Assembly (NCBI GenBank): GCA_030220185.1
Contig: JASPKZ010009669.1
Span: 1-64,000, forward strand
Origin: Diploptera punctata
Lineage: Eukaryota > Arthropoda > Insecta > Blattodea > Blaberidae
Length of the DNA: 64,000 bases
Direction of reading: 5' to 3'
The notes beneath the pieces are model-generated. The model searched no databases, was not told the origin of the DNA, and saw only the letters and a list, made by a program, of their open reading frames with translations. Positions 1 through 12,239 of the stretch are shown here, piece by piece (within the stretch, counting starts at the first letter, position 1; every line of letters begins with the position of its first letter). Both the position numbers and the translations under genes were made by a program.

Positions 1-1020
1 TGCTCCAAATGGGAGTCATTGACCTATCCCATTTCAACGAATTTTGATTTGCAACCAATCACAATCTTTTTTCACTTCGATTTTATCAATTTAATTTTAT
101 CACTTTAAAAATCAAGCTCCTCCTTTTTAACATTTTGAATAGGTCAGAGCATTATTTTGAATATAGCAATTTATATATTATTTACATTAAATATTTATTA
201 TTATTCTAGAATGCATGTGGCTACCTTACTTACTTACTCACTGGCACTATCGAACCCATAGGTTCATGGCCGCGCGGACATAAGCTCTCCATACATCCCT
301 ATCCTGAGCTAATGCTTTCAAATCATTCCCTGTACAATTTACTTCCCTCAAATCATAGTTAATGTTATTCTCCCATCTCATTCTTGGTCTACCAACTGGG
401 CGTTTTCCCTCTGGCTTTCCTACAAGAAGCTTCCATGCAAGTCTTTCATTCCCCATACGTGCAACATGTCTACCAGATATATATATATATATATATATAT
501 ATAGCACGAATGTAACCAGATAGTGCTTGCGGGATATAATATAAAACATTTGTAGCAATTGATTATACAAGAAAAAAAACACTGTTTGCACTTTGTTAAA
601 CGTATCATTTCCCAGGAATTTACGTTACAGAAAAATATAATTGGCACATTTACATCATAGGACATCAGAAATTAATTAATAAGCTATAATGTTGGTTATA
701 AACAATTTCTTGTTTTTCATTTTTTTCTCAACTACGGTGCATTCTTTCAATATTGCGATATTTTGGCAGTAAATAATATGATCTGGTTGCAGTGAAAAAA
801 TGAAGCATAACAAACGTTTCTCATTTGTTTTCAAACATCGCCGTTTACATTAAATATACAAATATTTTAAAATAACTATACTAAATAGTGATTTGTGAGT
901 AAACATCTTAATTTTATTCGTTAAATAGTCCTAACAAATGCCACTAATGATTTCCAAATTCTCTAGATAAATTCGTAATCACTCGTGGCATTACTTATGA
1001 TAAAATTTGAATTTCCGATT
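1..1020. mobile_element. Copy of the GACTATTTAACTCATGC element, 5' end outside window
   Basis: 1-228 and 503-1020 match 17227-18085 (CTCCAAATGGGAGTCATTGA, AAACACTGTTTGCACTTT, TCTCATTTGTTTTCAAACAT). A LINE tail at 229-502 interrupts it. Confidence 0.65.
229..502 (-). mobile_element. LINE family 1 tail nested in a TIR element, with AT microsatellite
   Basis: The minus strand reads RHVARMGNERLAWKLLVGK, then GKRPVGRPRMRWENNINYDL and VWRAYVRAAMNL, the conserved C-terminal tail after a LINE reverse transcriptase. The 3' end is the GTAAGTAAG tail (229-238). The 5' truncation point carries (AT)n at 478-502. Confidence 0.75.
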
Positions 1021-1149
1021 CACATTTTAGTACTAATTAACTTTTTTAAAAAATAAATGCGTATTTAATTTCCCTCCTGGTCCCTATCACATTGTAGTGA
1101 TAAACGAGTAAGTTCAAAACATGTATTTCTGGAGATTGTTGTAGTCTAC

Positions 1150-1400
1150 AGACGAAGAGAATGAAAGCACGGACGAAGGGGGCACGGGGAATTGCAAGCG
1201 ATACAATGGCATACTATATGAGATTAAAGGAACACTCATGACTAGAGCGAGGAATTATATGAAGAAAATTATACGAAAATATGAAATCGTGAAGACAAAA
1301 TATGAAAATATGTAAATTATGACGCAAAAATATTATGAAGCTACTATTTTCTATACTTTTTACATATATTTATAGACATAGGCCCACTATAACTTATAAG
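1150..1400. repeat. Interspersed non-coding repeat with inverted copies elsewhere
   Basis: GCACGGGGAATTGCAAGCGA recurs inverted at 4215-4260, and TATGACGCAAAAATATTATG recurs inverted at 22960-23000. A related AAAATATGAA-rich stretch is at 2990-3090. Confidence 0.55.
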
Positions 1401-1548
1401 TGTACATACCAACACATAAATGAGACAAACCGAACTTATTTATAGCTCAAGAAATCAAGATATTCACTGTATTTCAATTTTAATTAGCTTTTTCATTAAT
1501 TCTGACCCAATATAAAATCTCATATTCATGATCTGAAACAATTTTAAT

Positions 1549-1852
1549 GGATCACGCCATAGTGCAGTTGCATAAGGAAACGTGGTGCAAACAGGAAAGT
1601 CGTGGGTTCGAGTCTCGATATTGTCAAGATTTTTTAGCTGGACCAGACCTTCTGGTGGCATTGTGGACCTGGGGTCTCAGATGGAAGTGAGTACTAGATG
1701 CATGTTCTGGGCACAAATGCGGCCATCAGGCAGATCTGACAACCCGGCAGACATCTAGTGTCTATTGTCTAGAAAGTTGGAAGCTTCAACATACCACTAC
1801 CCCAAAGGCCCCCCAAGACTGTAGTGGAATCACTTTACCTTCATAAATAAAA
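1549..1852 (+). mobile_element. SINE family C
   Basis: CACGCCATAGTGCAGTTGC, GGGTTCGAGTCTCGA, ACTACCCCAAAGGCCCC. Confidence 0.7.
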
Positions 1853-2466
1853 ACTGAGGGGTTATATATAATACAATTAATTATATATTCAATGATATTT
1901 AATTATGAAATCCAAACATATACAAGAAACAGAACATTGTAATCAAAACAAACAGGTTTCCATGAAATATAGCACTTAACAAAGTTTAGAACAGATATAG
2001 TTTGAATTATTGCTATTTTTACTTTGCATAAAAATATTAATTTCCTGGAGATGCAAGTGTAACAATAACATTAAATTGGACGATTTAAAATACAAGTAAA
2101 CCATTCCAGATGTCATACTTGGAGAAAGAAGATGTTAAAAGTTATTAGTCCATAATTGATTCCAGGGATTGTTTCAGAGCTCTCTTTGCAATTAAAGTTA
2201 CATTTAATGTTGAACTTCAAACTTGGTGAAATGTAGTTAAGAATAATTTAAACTTTTTTTTAATGAAATGGGTCTAACATTGTGTCCATAATCTTGGTCT
2301 AATTGTGTTTTGAACAATCCAATTGTCTATTCTGTTTGTGATACACAGAAGTTTTTTTTGTTTTACACGATGAAAAATTATGCTCAACATCACACAATGT
2401 TATGGCAGCATACTTGTATCATGTTATATTCGATAGTTTGATGCCCTTACCTACATGAACTTTACT

Positions 2467-2640
2467 AATTTCACAAAGCACTTAAACGGAAATGAGTACC
2501 AGATGCTTGTTCTGGAGGGTAAAGGTGGCCGTCACGCAGGGCTGACAAGTGCCGATTGTCCAGAAAAAGTGGTAGCCTTATCCTCCTACTACCCCAAGGG
2601 CCTCTTGAGGCCTGTAGTGGGATTACTTTACTTTCACTGC
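2467..2640 (+). mobile_element. SINE family C, 5' truncated
   Basis: ACGGAAATGAGTACCAGATG to CTACTACCCCAAGGGCC and TACTTTACTTTCA. Confidence 0.7.
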
Positions 2641-3365
2641 TTCAAGTTATCCGCAGTCTCTCCTATATTTAAATGCTGTAATCTGTTCACAAAGTAAGGA
2701 CTGCTCTCAGGTAGCAATAACGAGTTGACAGTTGTTATACCTGACTATAGAATATTCCAACATTGTTATTCTACTTATTCATCTAGGCTCATGATCAAGT
2801 TTAGGACAAAAAACCTCCATCTAACACGTCACTCTGTGACTCTTCATCTAATTATTTGCTTTTATAAAATCTATCTATATTGTTCAGAAGGGATACTGAG
2901 AATTTTCACTTGTCTACCACTTTAACTGTCAAAAATTGCATAAATATATTTATTTCAAGAAATATTTTAACGAATTCCTAGAACTTTTATTGAAAAAAAA
3001 ATACGGGAATTTGAAAGTTGAAAAATATGAAGGAGTATGAAATTTTCACTAAAATATGAACATTTTGCTAAAATATTATGAAATATGAAGTTTTTTGTTG
3101 GTCTTATTTGATTCTACACATCATGAAATGTACAGATACTTAGTCTCAGCGCTCTCGGACAAATAGTTTAAAACATGAAATTTCATAAAATTCCGCGCTC
3201 TACTCATGACGTACGAAATATCTACTGCTTTCATTCACTTCGTCTGTGGATAAGTTTTAAATGATTCATGCATTTTATTTTTTCAAGGACATGTCTTCGT
3301 TACAAACTAAGTATCTACTCTTCCTTCTGTTTAACGGGGGAATTTTACGTATTAGCAGTTAGGAA

Positions 3366-3695
3366 AATATTTGGCCCAAAGTGAGTTGAACAGACAGGTG
3401 AATGGAGAAGACTACATAACAGTGAGCTATGTGATCTTTATAGGAAACGGGATATAATAAGAACAGTTAAGTCCCGTAGACTGCGATGGGCAGGACATGT
3501 GGTACGAATGGGGAATGAAAGAGGGACATTGAAGCTTCTTGTAGGAAATCCAGGTAGACCAAGAATGAAGTAGGAGAATAACATAAATAATGATTTAAGG
3601 GAAGTAGATTATACAGGGGATGATTGGGAAACTTTAGCCCAGGGTAGATATGTATGGAGAGCTTATGTCCGCGCGACCATGAAAATCCGGGTTAG
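3366..3695 (+). mobile_element. LINE family 1 tail, degenerate
   Basis: GAACAGACAGGTGAATGGAG, GGGCAGGACATGTGGTACGA and TATGGAGAGCTTATGTCCGC blocks are in the same order as the better copies. Frameshifts interrupt the reading frame. Confidence 0.7.
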
Positions 3696-4039
3696 CAGTG
3701 CGCATGCGTAAACGTGAATGAAATTGTTCTCGGACGGAACCGCGTAAGTTATCTGTGAAATTGGTATGACCAACCTTCGCAATAAATTCTTAAGCATGTT
3801 TATGTTAAACTGCCCTTTTATAACCTAATGAAATAAATTGCATACATGTTATTTAATAAACTAATTTGTCCCATCGGAACCTAACAAAATAAACTGAGTA
3901 AACATCAAATTTTAAAAATATGTTTAGTAGTTAATCGTGAATGTTGGTCATTCCTATTTCACAAATATATCCCGCCATCTGGGGGAAGTTTTTTTTAACG
4001 TACGCACATGCGCACTACGATTCTGTAAATATTTAATAA

Positions 4040-4045
4040 TTGTAG

Positions 4046-4075
<30 letters not shown>
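4040..4075. repeat. (AT)n microsatellite
   Basis: About 15 AT units at 4045-4074. Confidence 0.9.
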
Positions 4076-4077
<2 letters not shown>

Positions 4078-4435
4078 AAGTATCGTTGCAAAACGTTTAA
4101 AGTAGTACGAAATGTTAGTAAAGACGGCAAAAGTACGTATTGTCCACAGACGAAGTGAATGAAAGCAGTAAGTATTTCATACGTCATGAATGTTCCATTA
4201 TTCTCAGGTAGTATGGCATTGTATCGCTTGCAATTCCCCGTGCCTCCCTTCGTCCCGTGCTTTCATTCTCTTCGTCTGTGGACTATTTTTTTTGCAAATT
4301 CTCCGGTTGTCTTTCGCATTCCTAGTGATCTCTCCTGGCATGGCGGGGTTACTTGCCCCGATGATGTGATGGGTGATGATGATGATGACAGTGGTGCGCC
4401 AGGAGAGTCCCTAATCCTAAGCTTAATCTAAAATG

Positions 4436-4632
4436 AATATGAATGATGATGATGATTGCGATGGCCATATGATTTCGGGGACCGTTTTGGCCTTAAAGTT
4501 TTCCTGACATTTGTCTTACGGGTGAGGAAAAACCCCAATAGAAACCTCAGCCAGAAAAACTGTCCCGACCGGGATCGAACCCGGGCCTGTTGCATGACAA
4601 AGCAGCACGCTACCCTCGCGACCACACGGTGG
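4436..4632 (-). mobile_element. SINE family A, 3' truncated
   Basis: GGCCATATGATTTCGGGGAC, GTGAGGAAAAACCCC, GGGATCGAACCCGGGCC, head at about 4610. Confidence 0.75.
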
Positions 4633-4989
4633 AGTGCTTATTTAATATTTAAAATTGTAATTATACATTTTAAAATTCTACACATATAACTTACATAGAC
4701 CAAAATAGCAGCCGAAAAATCCGGGCGAATACAAGTGTCTTTAAACCGCAAGCGATGCCAGATCCAACAGTTTTACAAGAATGTATGAAAAATCATAGAA
4801 CGAAGTATTCCAAAGTTGAGCCATGTTGAATTTTTGTCTATGCTTGTCTGTATTTAATTCATGTAATTTTTATAAAATGGAACAAAAAAGTTAAATGTGA
4901 AATTTGTTCAATTGCTTTTTTGCGTTGAACATAAATGTTAGATCAATTTATTTCGTTTGTAAATACATGTGCTTTTATGTATAATTGTG

Positions 4990-5232
4990 GGCTAGCGTTC
5001 TAAGAGGAGTCTTGGAGCAGAGCTATGGATGCGGTAGTTCGAGTCCAAGTGAGGGAACGATTTTTATCATAGAATTTCAGTCAGTATTTGGGACTGATTG
5101 TAAAATCCATGCCGCGACAGGCCTAGAAGACACTTGATTAAACCGTCCGGCTGCTGGTATCACATTCACACGTTAATCATAGATGTAGACGATCATTCAT
5201 CCAGTATAGGGGTGACACATGTTCAGCACATC
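4990..5232 (+). mobile_element. SINE family D, degenerate
   Basis: TCTTGGAGCAGAGCTATGG, GTTCGAGTCC, ATAGAATTTCAGTCAGTA, GACAGGCCTAGAAGAC. Confidence 0.6.
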
Positions 5233-5242
5233 ACTCCCCAGC

Positions 5243-5850
5243 CATTCTTCTTCTTCTTCCTTTCATGTGATAGACCTAGTGGTCTCAATCCAACGTTTGA
5301 AGGGTCTGCCCAAAGATCTCTTGCCTGGTGGCTGGTATTTAAGATTTGACGTGGTATTCTTGTTCTGCTCATTCTTCGTACGTGAGATTTCCAGTTGTTT
5401 CTGTATTTTTGTACATATTCCATGACTGATTCTGTTTGTAATTCTTTGAGAATGTCAGAATTCCTTTTATGGTCTGCCCTTAAATAGCCCGCAGTACGTC
5501 TCATAAATTTCATTTCTGCCGCAGTTAGTCTTTGTTCATCTACACTGCGAATTGTCCAGGCCTCACTGCCGTAACATAATATGGGTCTGGCCAGTGTTTT
5601 ATAAATTCTAGTTCGTGTGTGTTGCTGTACTGTGTTTGGCTTGAAATATTATTTATAATTCCTGTTACTCTGTTAAATTTCATAATTTTTTGACTAAAAT
5701 ATTTTTCTTCTTCATATGTAACTTGGTATCCGAGATAGTTAAATGTGTTGGTTTGTTCTAATATTTTATTATTAATAATAATTTTACTGCGAACTGGGTC
5801 TTTTCCTAGGAAAGCCATGACTTTAGATTTTTCTGTTGAGATTTCCATGT
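5243..5850 (-). mobile_element. LINE family 2 copy
   Basis: Minus frames: KSKVMAFLGKDPVRSKIIIN, NTFNYLGYQVTYEEEKYFSQ and KSHVRRMSRTRIPRQILN. The tail is GGAAGAAGAAGAA in minus orientation. A frameshift lies near 5530-5640. The partner copy is at 25206. Confidence 0.8.
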
Positions 5851-5929
5851 TGTAGTTTATTGCACCCTTGGGTCATCATCATTTAGAACAGTCCTTTTAC
5901 ATCTTCTTTGAGACTTTTTAGTAAGGTTA

Positions 5930-6122
5930 GTCCTCACAACAGGTTACTGGCCTGAAGTGAGCAAGTCCAGTGGTGGGTTGCCACCTTAGGCCTCTGGACA
6001 GGCGCGATTATGATACAGCATTTACTCTGTATCTTGATGGAACTATACCGCCGTGACTCGGTCCCCAGAGCCCCGCTTGTTTTCATAGAGAAACTTCGAA
6101 TAGAGGGGAAACAGTACAGTGA
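5930..6122. repeat. Repeat family E copy
   Basis: CAGGTTACTGGCCTGAAGTG, GTCCAGTGGTGGGTTGCC, ACCGCCGTGACTCGGTCC. A second copy is nested at 17700-17950. Confidence 0.6.
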
Positions 6123-6990
6123 CATCTAAAAAATTTCGGTCGTTTACGATGAACTACAATGAGCAAACTACAATGGTAGCGCTGTTTCGTAGTAACAGAA
6201 TATGTAACTAAATCAAACAAATGCAAGGCACACGGCGTCGTTCACGGCGTGTTTAACGGTGTTCACTCGGGATTATGGGAAGTTAGCCATTTTGTAAATT
6301 TAAATTTTTAACTGCTATCCTTTCGTTCTATGTAGACGGTTCTGTAAATTATCGAAAGTTAAAATCATTACTTAGATTTTATTTTACTCTAATTTGTAAG
6401 TAAATTCAAGCTTGTTTACATTTTTAATGTGAATCTATTTTCAAAGATAAACCTACTAGAAGTGATAAAATTCTAAGATTTGTTAGGTTAGGAAGAGTGA
6501 TGTTAGTGTACAGCCATTTCTAATAAACATTTTAAAAATGTGACTTTATAATGGACAGATGTACGACATGGCTAAGGTTATTTAATAAATATTGTATAAA
6601 ATATGTATGTGAGAATAAGGGGTAGGTCAATTGTACATATTTATTAAAAGAGCTCATAATGCACGTTTTAAAATTTTAATAAAAGAAAATAAATTAACAT
6701 GTTTTAATTATTTCCATTCCTCCTTTCTGTTAAAATTAAAGAAAATCTGTAGGTCTGAGAGACTGGGTATACATAATTCCACAATTTAAGATTAATTAAT
6801 ACGTTATTTATTCCTATAAAAGTTAAATTCCATGATTATTCACCAGATGGCGTTATATAATTATAATTCATAATTTTACCACCAGGCGGTGCTGAATTTC
6901 ATATTAGTACCAGAAAAAAATCGAAAAAATTTAGATGTAGTTAGTTGTTCTACACTAGCGCCGCTTATGGCATGTACGCGAAACTTGCCT
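6123..6990. other. No gene seen
   Basis: AT-rich sequence with frequent stops in all frames. No repeat shared with the rest of the window was noticed. Confidence 0.5.
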
Positions 6991-7109
6991 ACTTTCTTCT
7001 CTGGTACTCTGTGCCTTGTTTTAGGCAGGTTGCACCACGAGCAGGTGGGGTTGGGATTTAGATAGGAGAGGTTATATAGAATGCACTTCACTAGCCGTTA
7101 TAGCTGATT

Positions 7110-7297
7110 TTCTCAACCTGGAGTCGCTACTTATTGTAGCTACCCTAATTCCTCACGATACTGGGTGGGCACCAGTCCCAAACTCGCCGAAATTCCATGA
7201 GAAAATTTCTTCCCCCATGGAGACTCGAACCAGCGCAAGTCCCGTAGCTCTGCGCCAAGACATCTTGACTTAACCACTCGGCTACGACGCGGGTCGT
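7110..7297 (-). mobile_element. SINE family D
   Basis: GAAATTCCATGAGAAAATTT, GAGACTCGAACCAGCGCAAG, CACTCGGCTACGACGCGG. Confidence 0.75.
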
Positions 7298-7714
7298 TTG
7301 GGACTAATTGTTCACCCAGAATCGTGGCGAATTTGTGTACCGGTAGCTAAATTTTAGCGGTTCCAGGTTGATTAAAACTAGGTATAACGGCTGTGAGACT
7401 TTCGGTGTTAAACCTTAATTTGAAACCTTGTAACAAATGACATAATTGTTGGTCTGTTCCTTTAACGAACTTTGGTTTTCGTATGCATTTACATATTTTC
7501 ATTATCTTAATAGATTATCTTGATATTTTCTTATCATTTATATTTGTAAATTGGTCCTCAGTTCCTTTAGTAAATGTGTGTTATGTAACAGCAGACCATT
7601 AAGTTTCGGTTATGTAAGAACATGATTATTGATATTGTAGCGTACAGTAATATACAGGGTGGAAGTAAAATAAGTTCTTCTCTTCTTAAACTTAATTTGT
7701 AGGATTTTCATCCT

Positions 7715-9005
7715 GTTTCTTTCCAAAATCACTCACTCCTCGGAGGAAGACATATTGGATGTGCATTCACTGTCTATCCATCTCTTGGCTGGTCTTCCTC
7801 TTCTTCTCCCGTCCATTGGTCTATCTTCTTTTGCTCTTTTTGCAACCGATTTTTTTTCCATTCTTTCTATATGACCCTTCCAATATTTTCGTTTATCTAT
7901 AATACATTTGGTTATGTCTTGAATATGGCATTTGTCCCTAATTTCTGTGTTGTGTATTTTTATCAAATAATGTTTTCCCCAGATTAGTTCGTAACATTTT
8001 AATTTCGCATGTGCTTAAATTTTAGTTTTTGTTGTATCAGCCCTAGTTTTTGCTCCATATACGATAACTGCCGAACTATCGTTTTGTATATGCGGGTTTA
8101 GCTTTCCATTGACATGTTTGTTGAGCCAAATTAAATCTTTTATATACCCTGATATTTGTGCTGCTTTATCAGCTTGTTTCTTTACTTACTTACTCACTGG
8201 CACTATCGAACCCGTAGGTTCATGGCCGCGCGGACATAAGCTCTCCATACATCCCTATCCCGAGCTAATGCTTTCCATTCATTCCCTGTATAGGCCCCTA
8301 ATCTACTTCCCTCAAATCATAGTTAATGTTGTTCTCCCACCTCATTCTTGGTCTACCAAAAGGGCGTTTTCCTTCTGGCTTTCCTACAAGAAGTTTCCAT
8401 GCACGTCTTTCATTCCCCATACGCGCAACATGTCCTGCCCATCGCAGCCTACGAGACTTAACTGTTCTTATTATATCTGGCTTCCTATAAAGACCATGTA
8501 GTTCACTGTTATGTAGTCTTCTCCATTCACCTGTCTGTTCATCTCTCTTTGGTCCAAAAATTTTCCTAAGAACTTTATTCTCAAATACTCGAAATCTCCT
8601 TTCCTCCCTTAAAGTAAGAGTCCATGTTTCGCACCCATATAATATAACTGGTAGAATAATAGTTTTATATATTTTCAGCTTAACGTTTTTTGAAAGGAGT
8701 TGGGACATCAAAAGTCTCTGCAATGCATAATAGCATGCATTTCCAGAATTGAGCCTATGTTTAATTTCTTTGTGCATCTCATTCCTATTTGTGATTATTG
8801 TTCGTAAGTATTTGAATTCGGCCACTTCCTCAAAATTTCCCTCATTTGTCATTAGCTGCTTGTTTCTTTACTTCTTTTATTAAATGTCTAGTGTTTGTTA
8901 TTAATACACCTAAATAATTAAATGTTGATACTTGTTCTATAACTTTTCTTTCCACTTCTAATTTGAATCTTACTGGTTCTTTTGATATTGTTAAGCATTT
9001 ATTTT
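7715..9005 (-). mobile_element. LINE family 8, split by LINE family 1
   Basis: The segments 7715-8187 and 8874-9005 are one minus-strand copy: KVERKVIEQVSTFNYLGVL-type start on the right, then YWKGHIERMEKKSVAKR, GRRRGRPAKRWID on the left. The 8188-8857 insertion with its TSD separates them. Confidence 0.7.
8188..8857 (-). mobile_element. LINE family 1, best copy, 16-bp TSD
   Basis: Flanked by GCTTGTTTCTTTACTT at 8172-8187 and 8858-8873. The minus ORF 8298-8852 reads YLRTIITNRNEMHKEIKHRL, LPVILYGCETWTLTLREERR, then WAGHVARMGNERRAW and GRPRMRWENNINYDLREVD: the thumb/connection region and tail of a non-LTR reverse transcriptase. The catalytic domain is missing (5' truncation). It is inserted into another LINE (family 8). 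Confidence 0.85.
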
Positions 9006-9152
9006 AAATATTTATTGCTTGGGTAAAATAAAAAGAAAGGGCTTCGATAAAATTTTGATGCCAAATACTTTATTTAAAAATGTTTCTACCAAACTTTAAA
9101 TGGCGCCTAAAATAAATATTTGCCCTAAAGGTCTATTTATTCGTAATTTATT

Positions 9153-9350
9153 CACATTATAGTGATTTTCCCCATAAGAAACTCGCCTTTTCCAGTTTTA
9201 GTGATCTTGAATATCAAATGGTCTGTAACTGGAAGTCCCAGCTCACTCATACTTCTCACAGCGTCCATCCGACCTTCTTTAGGTCTTCCCTTTCTTATTT
9301 TTCTCCCTACTTTCCACTCCAAGATCTTCTTAGGGATTCTGATATGTTTA
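9153..9350 (-). mobile_element. LINE tail related to family 7
   Basis: Minus: RIPKKILEWKVGRKIRKGRP, MDAVRSMSELGLPVTD. Similar spacing to IPKKILNWKVNGRSGRGRP at 38 kb. Confidence 0.65.
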
Positions 9351-9359
9351 TTTAGACTA

Positions 9360-9640
9360 TTACTTATCAGCGGGTTCGTTTCCCGGTCAGGACAGGCTCT
9401 TGGGTGTGGTTTCCTTTTTCGAGGTTTTTCCTCACCTGTAACACAGGAAGCTTAGGGCCCAACCGTCCCTGAAAATCATCCGACCGCCATCATAATCATC
9501 ATCATCCTTCATCGGTGTGGAAAGCAACGGGAAGCTACCACACCTATAATTCCCTAGTAAAGCTGCAAAGCATAGCATGAAAATGCTTGATTGCTGTGAA
9601 AGACATGCCCTCGGGCAGAATTACTATGGATGGATACTAA
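9360..9640 (+). mobile_element. SINE family A
   Basis: GGGTTCGTTTCCCGGTCAGG, GGTTTTTCCTCACCTGTAAC, GCAGAATTACTATGGATGG. Confidence 0.75.
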
Positions 9641-9721
9641 AGTACTCTACCAAAGAGTTTTTCAATAAAAGAAAAGGGTACTCATCTATTTTCCAAATAA
9701 AGTTATTTACTGGCGCGTTAA

Positions 9722-9815
9722 GTAATCTCGGAGAGGAGGCAGCGTAGCTCGGTCTGTGAGCGCGCGATTATCACCCTGACAACTCGGGTTCGATTCCCGT
9801 TGATCGCACTTTTCT
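9722..9815 (+). mobile_element. tRNA-like sequence, SINE head
   Basis: GCAGCGTAGCTCGGTCTGTG and GGGTTCGATTCCCGTT resemble D- and T-arms. Single copy in the window. Confidence 0.45.
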
Positions 9816-9899
9816 TAATATTGTCTCAAAATATATTATTAATCTATTGTTAAATTTACGATTATTTTATAAACCATTTGATATAAAAAGGGAAAATAA

Positions 9900-10110
9900 A
9901 AACAAAGTGTGAGCAATGGGAATCAAACCCCAGTCGCTCACCGACCGAAATGCTCCGACTTTTAATTCATCTCTCTTAACGCGCCGAGATTTTTTTCCCC
10001 CGAAAACGGCTGGGCAGTGCGTCCTCTCCTTTTGCTGAAAAACTTCTTTGGTAGTGTGTTTTAGTATTATTTTTTTTATCCAAATCGGTGGCACCTAGTC
10101 CGCGACCTCC
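9900..10110 (-). mobile_element. tRNA-like SINE head, minus
   Basis: GGGAATCAAACCCCAGTCGC and GCTCACCGACCG resemble an inverted B- and A-box. Confidence 0.4.
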
Positions 10111-11055
10111 CTTGTTGGACACGGAATTTGATCGACTGTCAAAAGCCAAGTCCTTCTTTTTGCTGTCATTACTTGGGCTCAGAAGTTGAGGAAAACTATT
10201 TTATTATTTTATGTCTAAGATGAGTATCAATAGATTTATAGTTTTCGCCTAAACTTAACCTCACTTTCTGGAAGTACATTGGAATCACCTTCCCCCCTTT
10301 TCTCCATTAAAAATTTACTGCGAACAAAAGGCAACCTTTCTTGTAATCCTTTAAATACTAGTGGACAAAAGACACACTTCTAGAAACAACACAATGTCAT
10401 TGTTTACTCGGGAGGGTTGTTCTTGTCATGCGCCAGTGGTGTGAGGCGAGGTCCTCATGTTTTGAAATATAGTATATATTTTGGGTCATTGTAGGCCAGA
10501 AAATGATAGGTTTTATTTGTCCTTTATCGACGGTTTTTGGCTTACTGGTCCTTTATTCTTTTTTAATTTCTTAATGGTTTATTTCCAACTTCTTTTGACT
10601 ACATTTATAGCATTTGTATAATTCAAGAATACGCAGAGTCTAGTCTCAATTCCAACTTCTTTTAAAAACACTAGTTTTACTTTCTAAAGACTTATCACAT
10701 TCAAAATACTTTTGTCCCGCGAGAAACTATTGAACCCTCACAAAATATCCCGTTATTTTTAACCAACCAACTGACCGCCTGAACTATTGTATTTCGACCT
10801 CAAATTTTCTAAGAAGTTGCCATTTTGTGAAAATTACTTCTACCAGAGTATGAAGGCAGCGAGTATCTGTATTCGTTCCTTAGCTGCAACACTTTTTACG
10901 TCCGTTTTATAGTTTTTAGGTATTTTTTAGGATATATGTAGGTATTTTTAAAGATCTTTTATAGGTATTTTATGGGTCCTCAACTTCAGAGCCCTGTAAT
11001 TTATCCCGAGGGGAGTTCTCACTTTAACTTAAATCGTAAGATCCAGGGAACTGGA
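10111..11055. other. No gene seen
   Basis: Non-coding. A short run with GTAGGTATTTTTAAAG-like imperfect repeats stands at 10900-10980; otherwise featureless. Confidence 0.5.
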
Positions 11056-11059
11056 TGGT

Positions 11060-11165
11060 CCGTCGCCGTGGCGCAGTCGGTAGTGTCCCTACCTTACACT
11101 CCGGCCACCCGGATTCGATTCCTGGCGGGGTAGGGGATTTTAAATCTCCAAATTGGATCTGGGAT
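11060..11165 (+). mobile_element. tRNA-like SINE head before LINE tail
   Basis: GCCGTGGCGCAGTCGGTAGT, CCGGATTCGATTCCTGGCGG. Confidence 0.5.
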
Positions 11166-11660
11166 TGTTTCTCTTCTTCTTCTTCTTCTTCCGAATGCAG
11201 TATTGGGTGATGATGCCCGTTCTGCGACTACAAAAACTGATCTTTCCATCGGTTGAAGGGCCTTCCGAGGTCTCTTTTGCCTTTAGGGTTGAGGTGGTAA
11301 ATCATCTTTGGTAAACGGGAATTTGACATTCTCTGGACGTGTTGGAACCATTTAATCTGATAATTTTGTATATGTTCAACCATTTCCCTACTATTCCACT
11401 GCATCCTTATCTCATCACTTTTCATTCTATCCCGTAATGTTACTCCAGTTAGTGATCGGAGGAATCTCATTTGTGAACTATTAATGCGGGATTTATCTTT
11501 TGATCGAAGTGTCCAGCATTCACTTCCGTATAGTAGAGCAGGTTTGGCTATGGCATTATGAAATATCAATTGGATTTCTTTCCTCATTTGTTTTCCAAAA
11601 TTTCTCCTAATTATACCATTTAATCTGTTATATTTTTCTAAATTTGTTTCCACATCTTTT
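11165..11660 (-). mobile_element. LINE family 3 copy
   Basis: 141 codons in minus: LEKYNRLNGIIRRNFGKQMR, AKPALLYGSECWTLRSKDKS, IKWFQHVQRMSNSRLPKMIY, KRDLGRPFNRWKDQF. The 3' tail is (GAA)n at 11169-11190. Confidence 0.85.
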
Positions 11661-11782
11661 TGATTATGAAACTGTGATATATTATTTGTATGTGTGAATA
11701 AGATAAAAAGGTTAACATTGGTAAAACAAAAAGGGAGAACAGTCAGTATAAACGAAAGAAAAAATAAAGATAGCCTATTGCA

Positions 11783-12012
11783 TGGAGGCTTCTTGTAGGA
11801 AAGCCAGAGGGAAAACGCCCAGTTGGTAGACCAAGAATGAGGTGGGGGAGTAACATTAACTATGATTTGAGGGAAGTAGATTATACAGGGAATGATTGGA
11901 AAGGATTAGCTCAGGATATGGATGTATGGAGAGCTTATGTCCGCGCGGCCATGAACCTAAGGGTTCGATAGTGCCAGTGAGTAAGTAAGTAAGTAAGTAA
12001 GAGTAAGTAAGC
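11783..12012 (+). mobile_element. LINE family 1 tail with (GTAA)n end
   Basis: Starts at CATGGAGGCTTCTTGTAGG, ends GATAGTGCCAGTGAG followed by about six GTAA repeats at 11978-12010. This shows the true 3' end of the family. Confidence 0.8.
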
Positions 12013-12239
12013 CTTATCGGAGATGTGTACCGGATTAGATTGGCTGAGAGTGGGAATAAGTGAAGGATCTTGGTAAATGCGGCAATACACCCGCGGGTTC
12101 CATGAGCCATGGGGTTACTTAATAATTATTTTACTTGATGCTTAACTTAATCATGCTATGTAGCGTTTATGAATGCCATAACTGATTTTAACCGCAACTA
12201 ATTTAATCCTCAGTTAATCCGGATTAATATAAATGAATG

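Noticed and set aside
4400..4700. Small ORFs on both strands near 4430-4690, and the similar ones near 27870 and 28600
   Set aside because: They are translations of SINE family A and its CAT repeats; no protein pattern.
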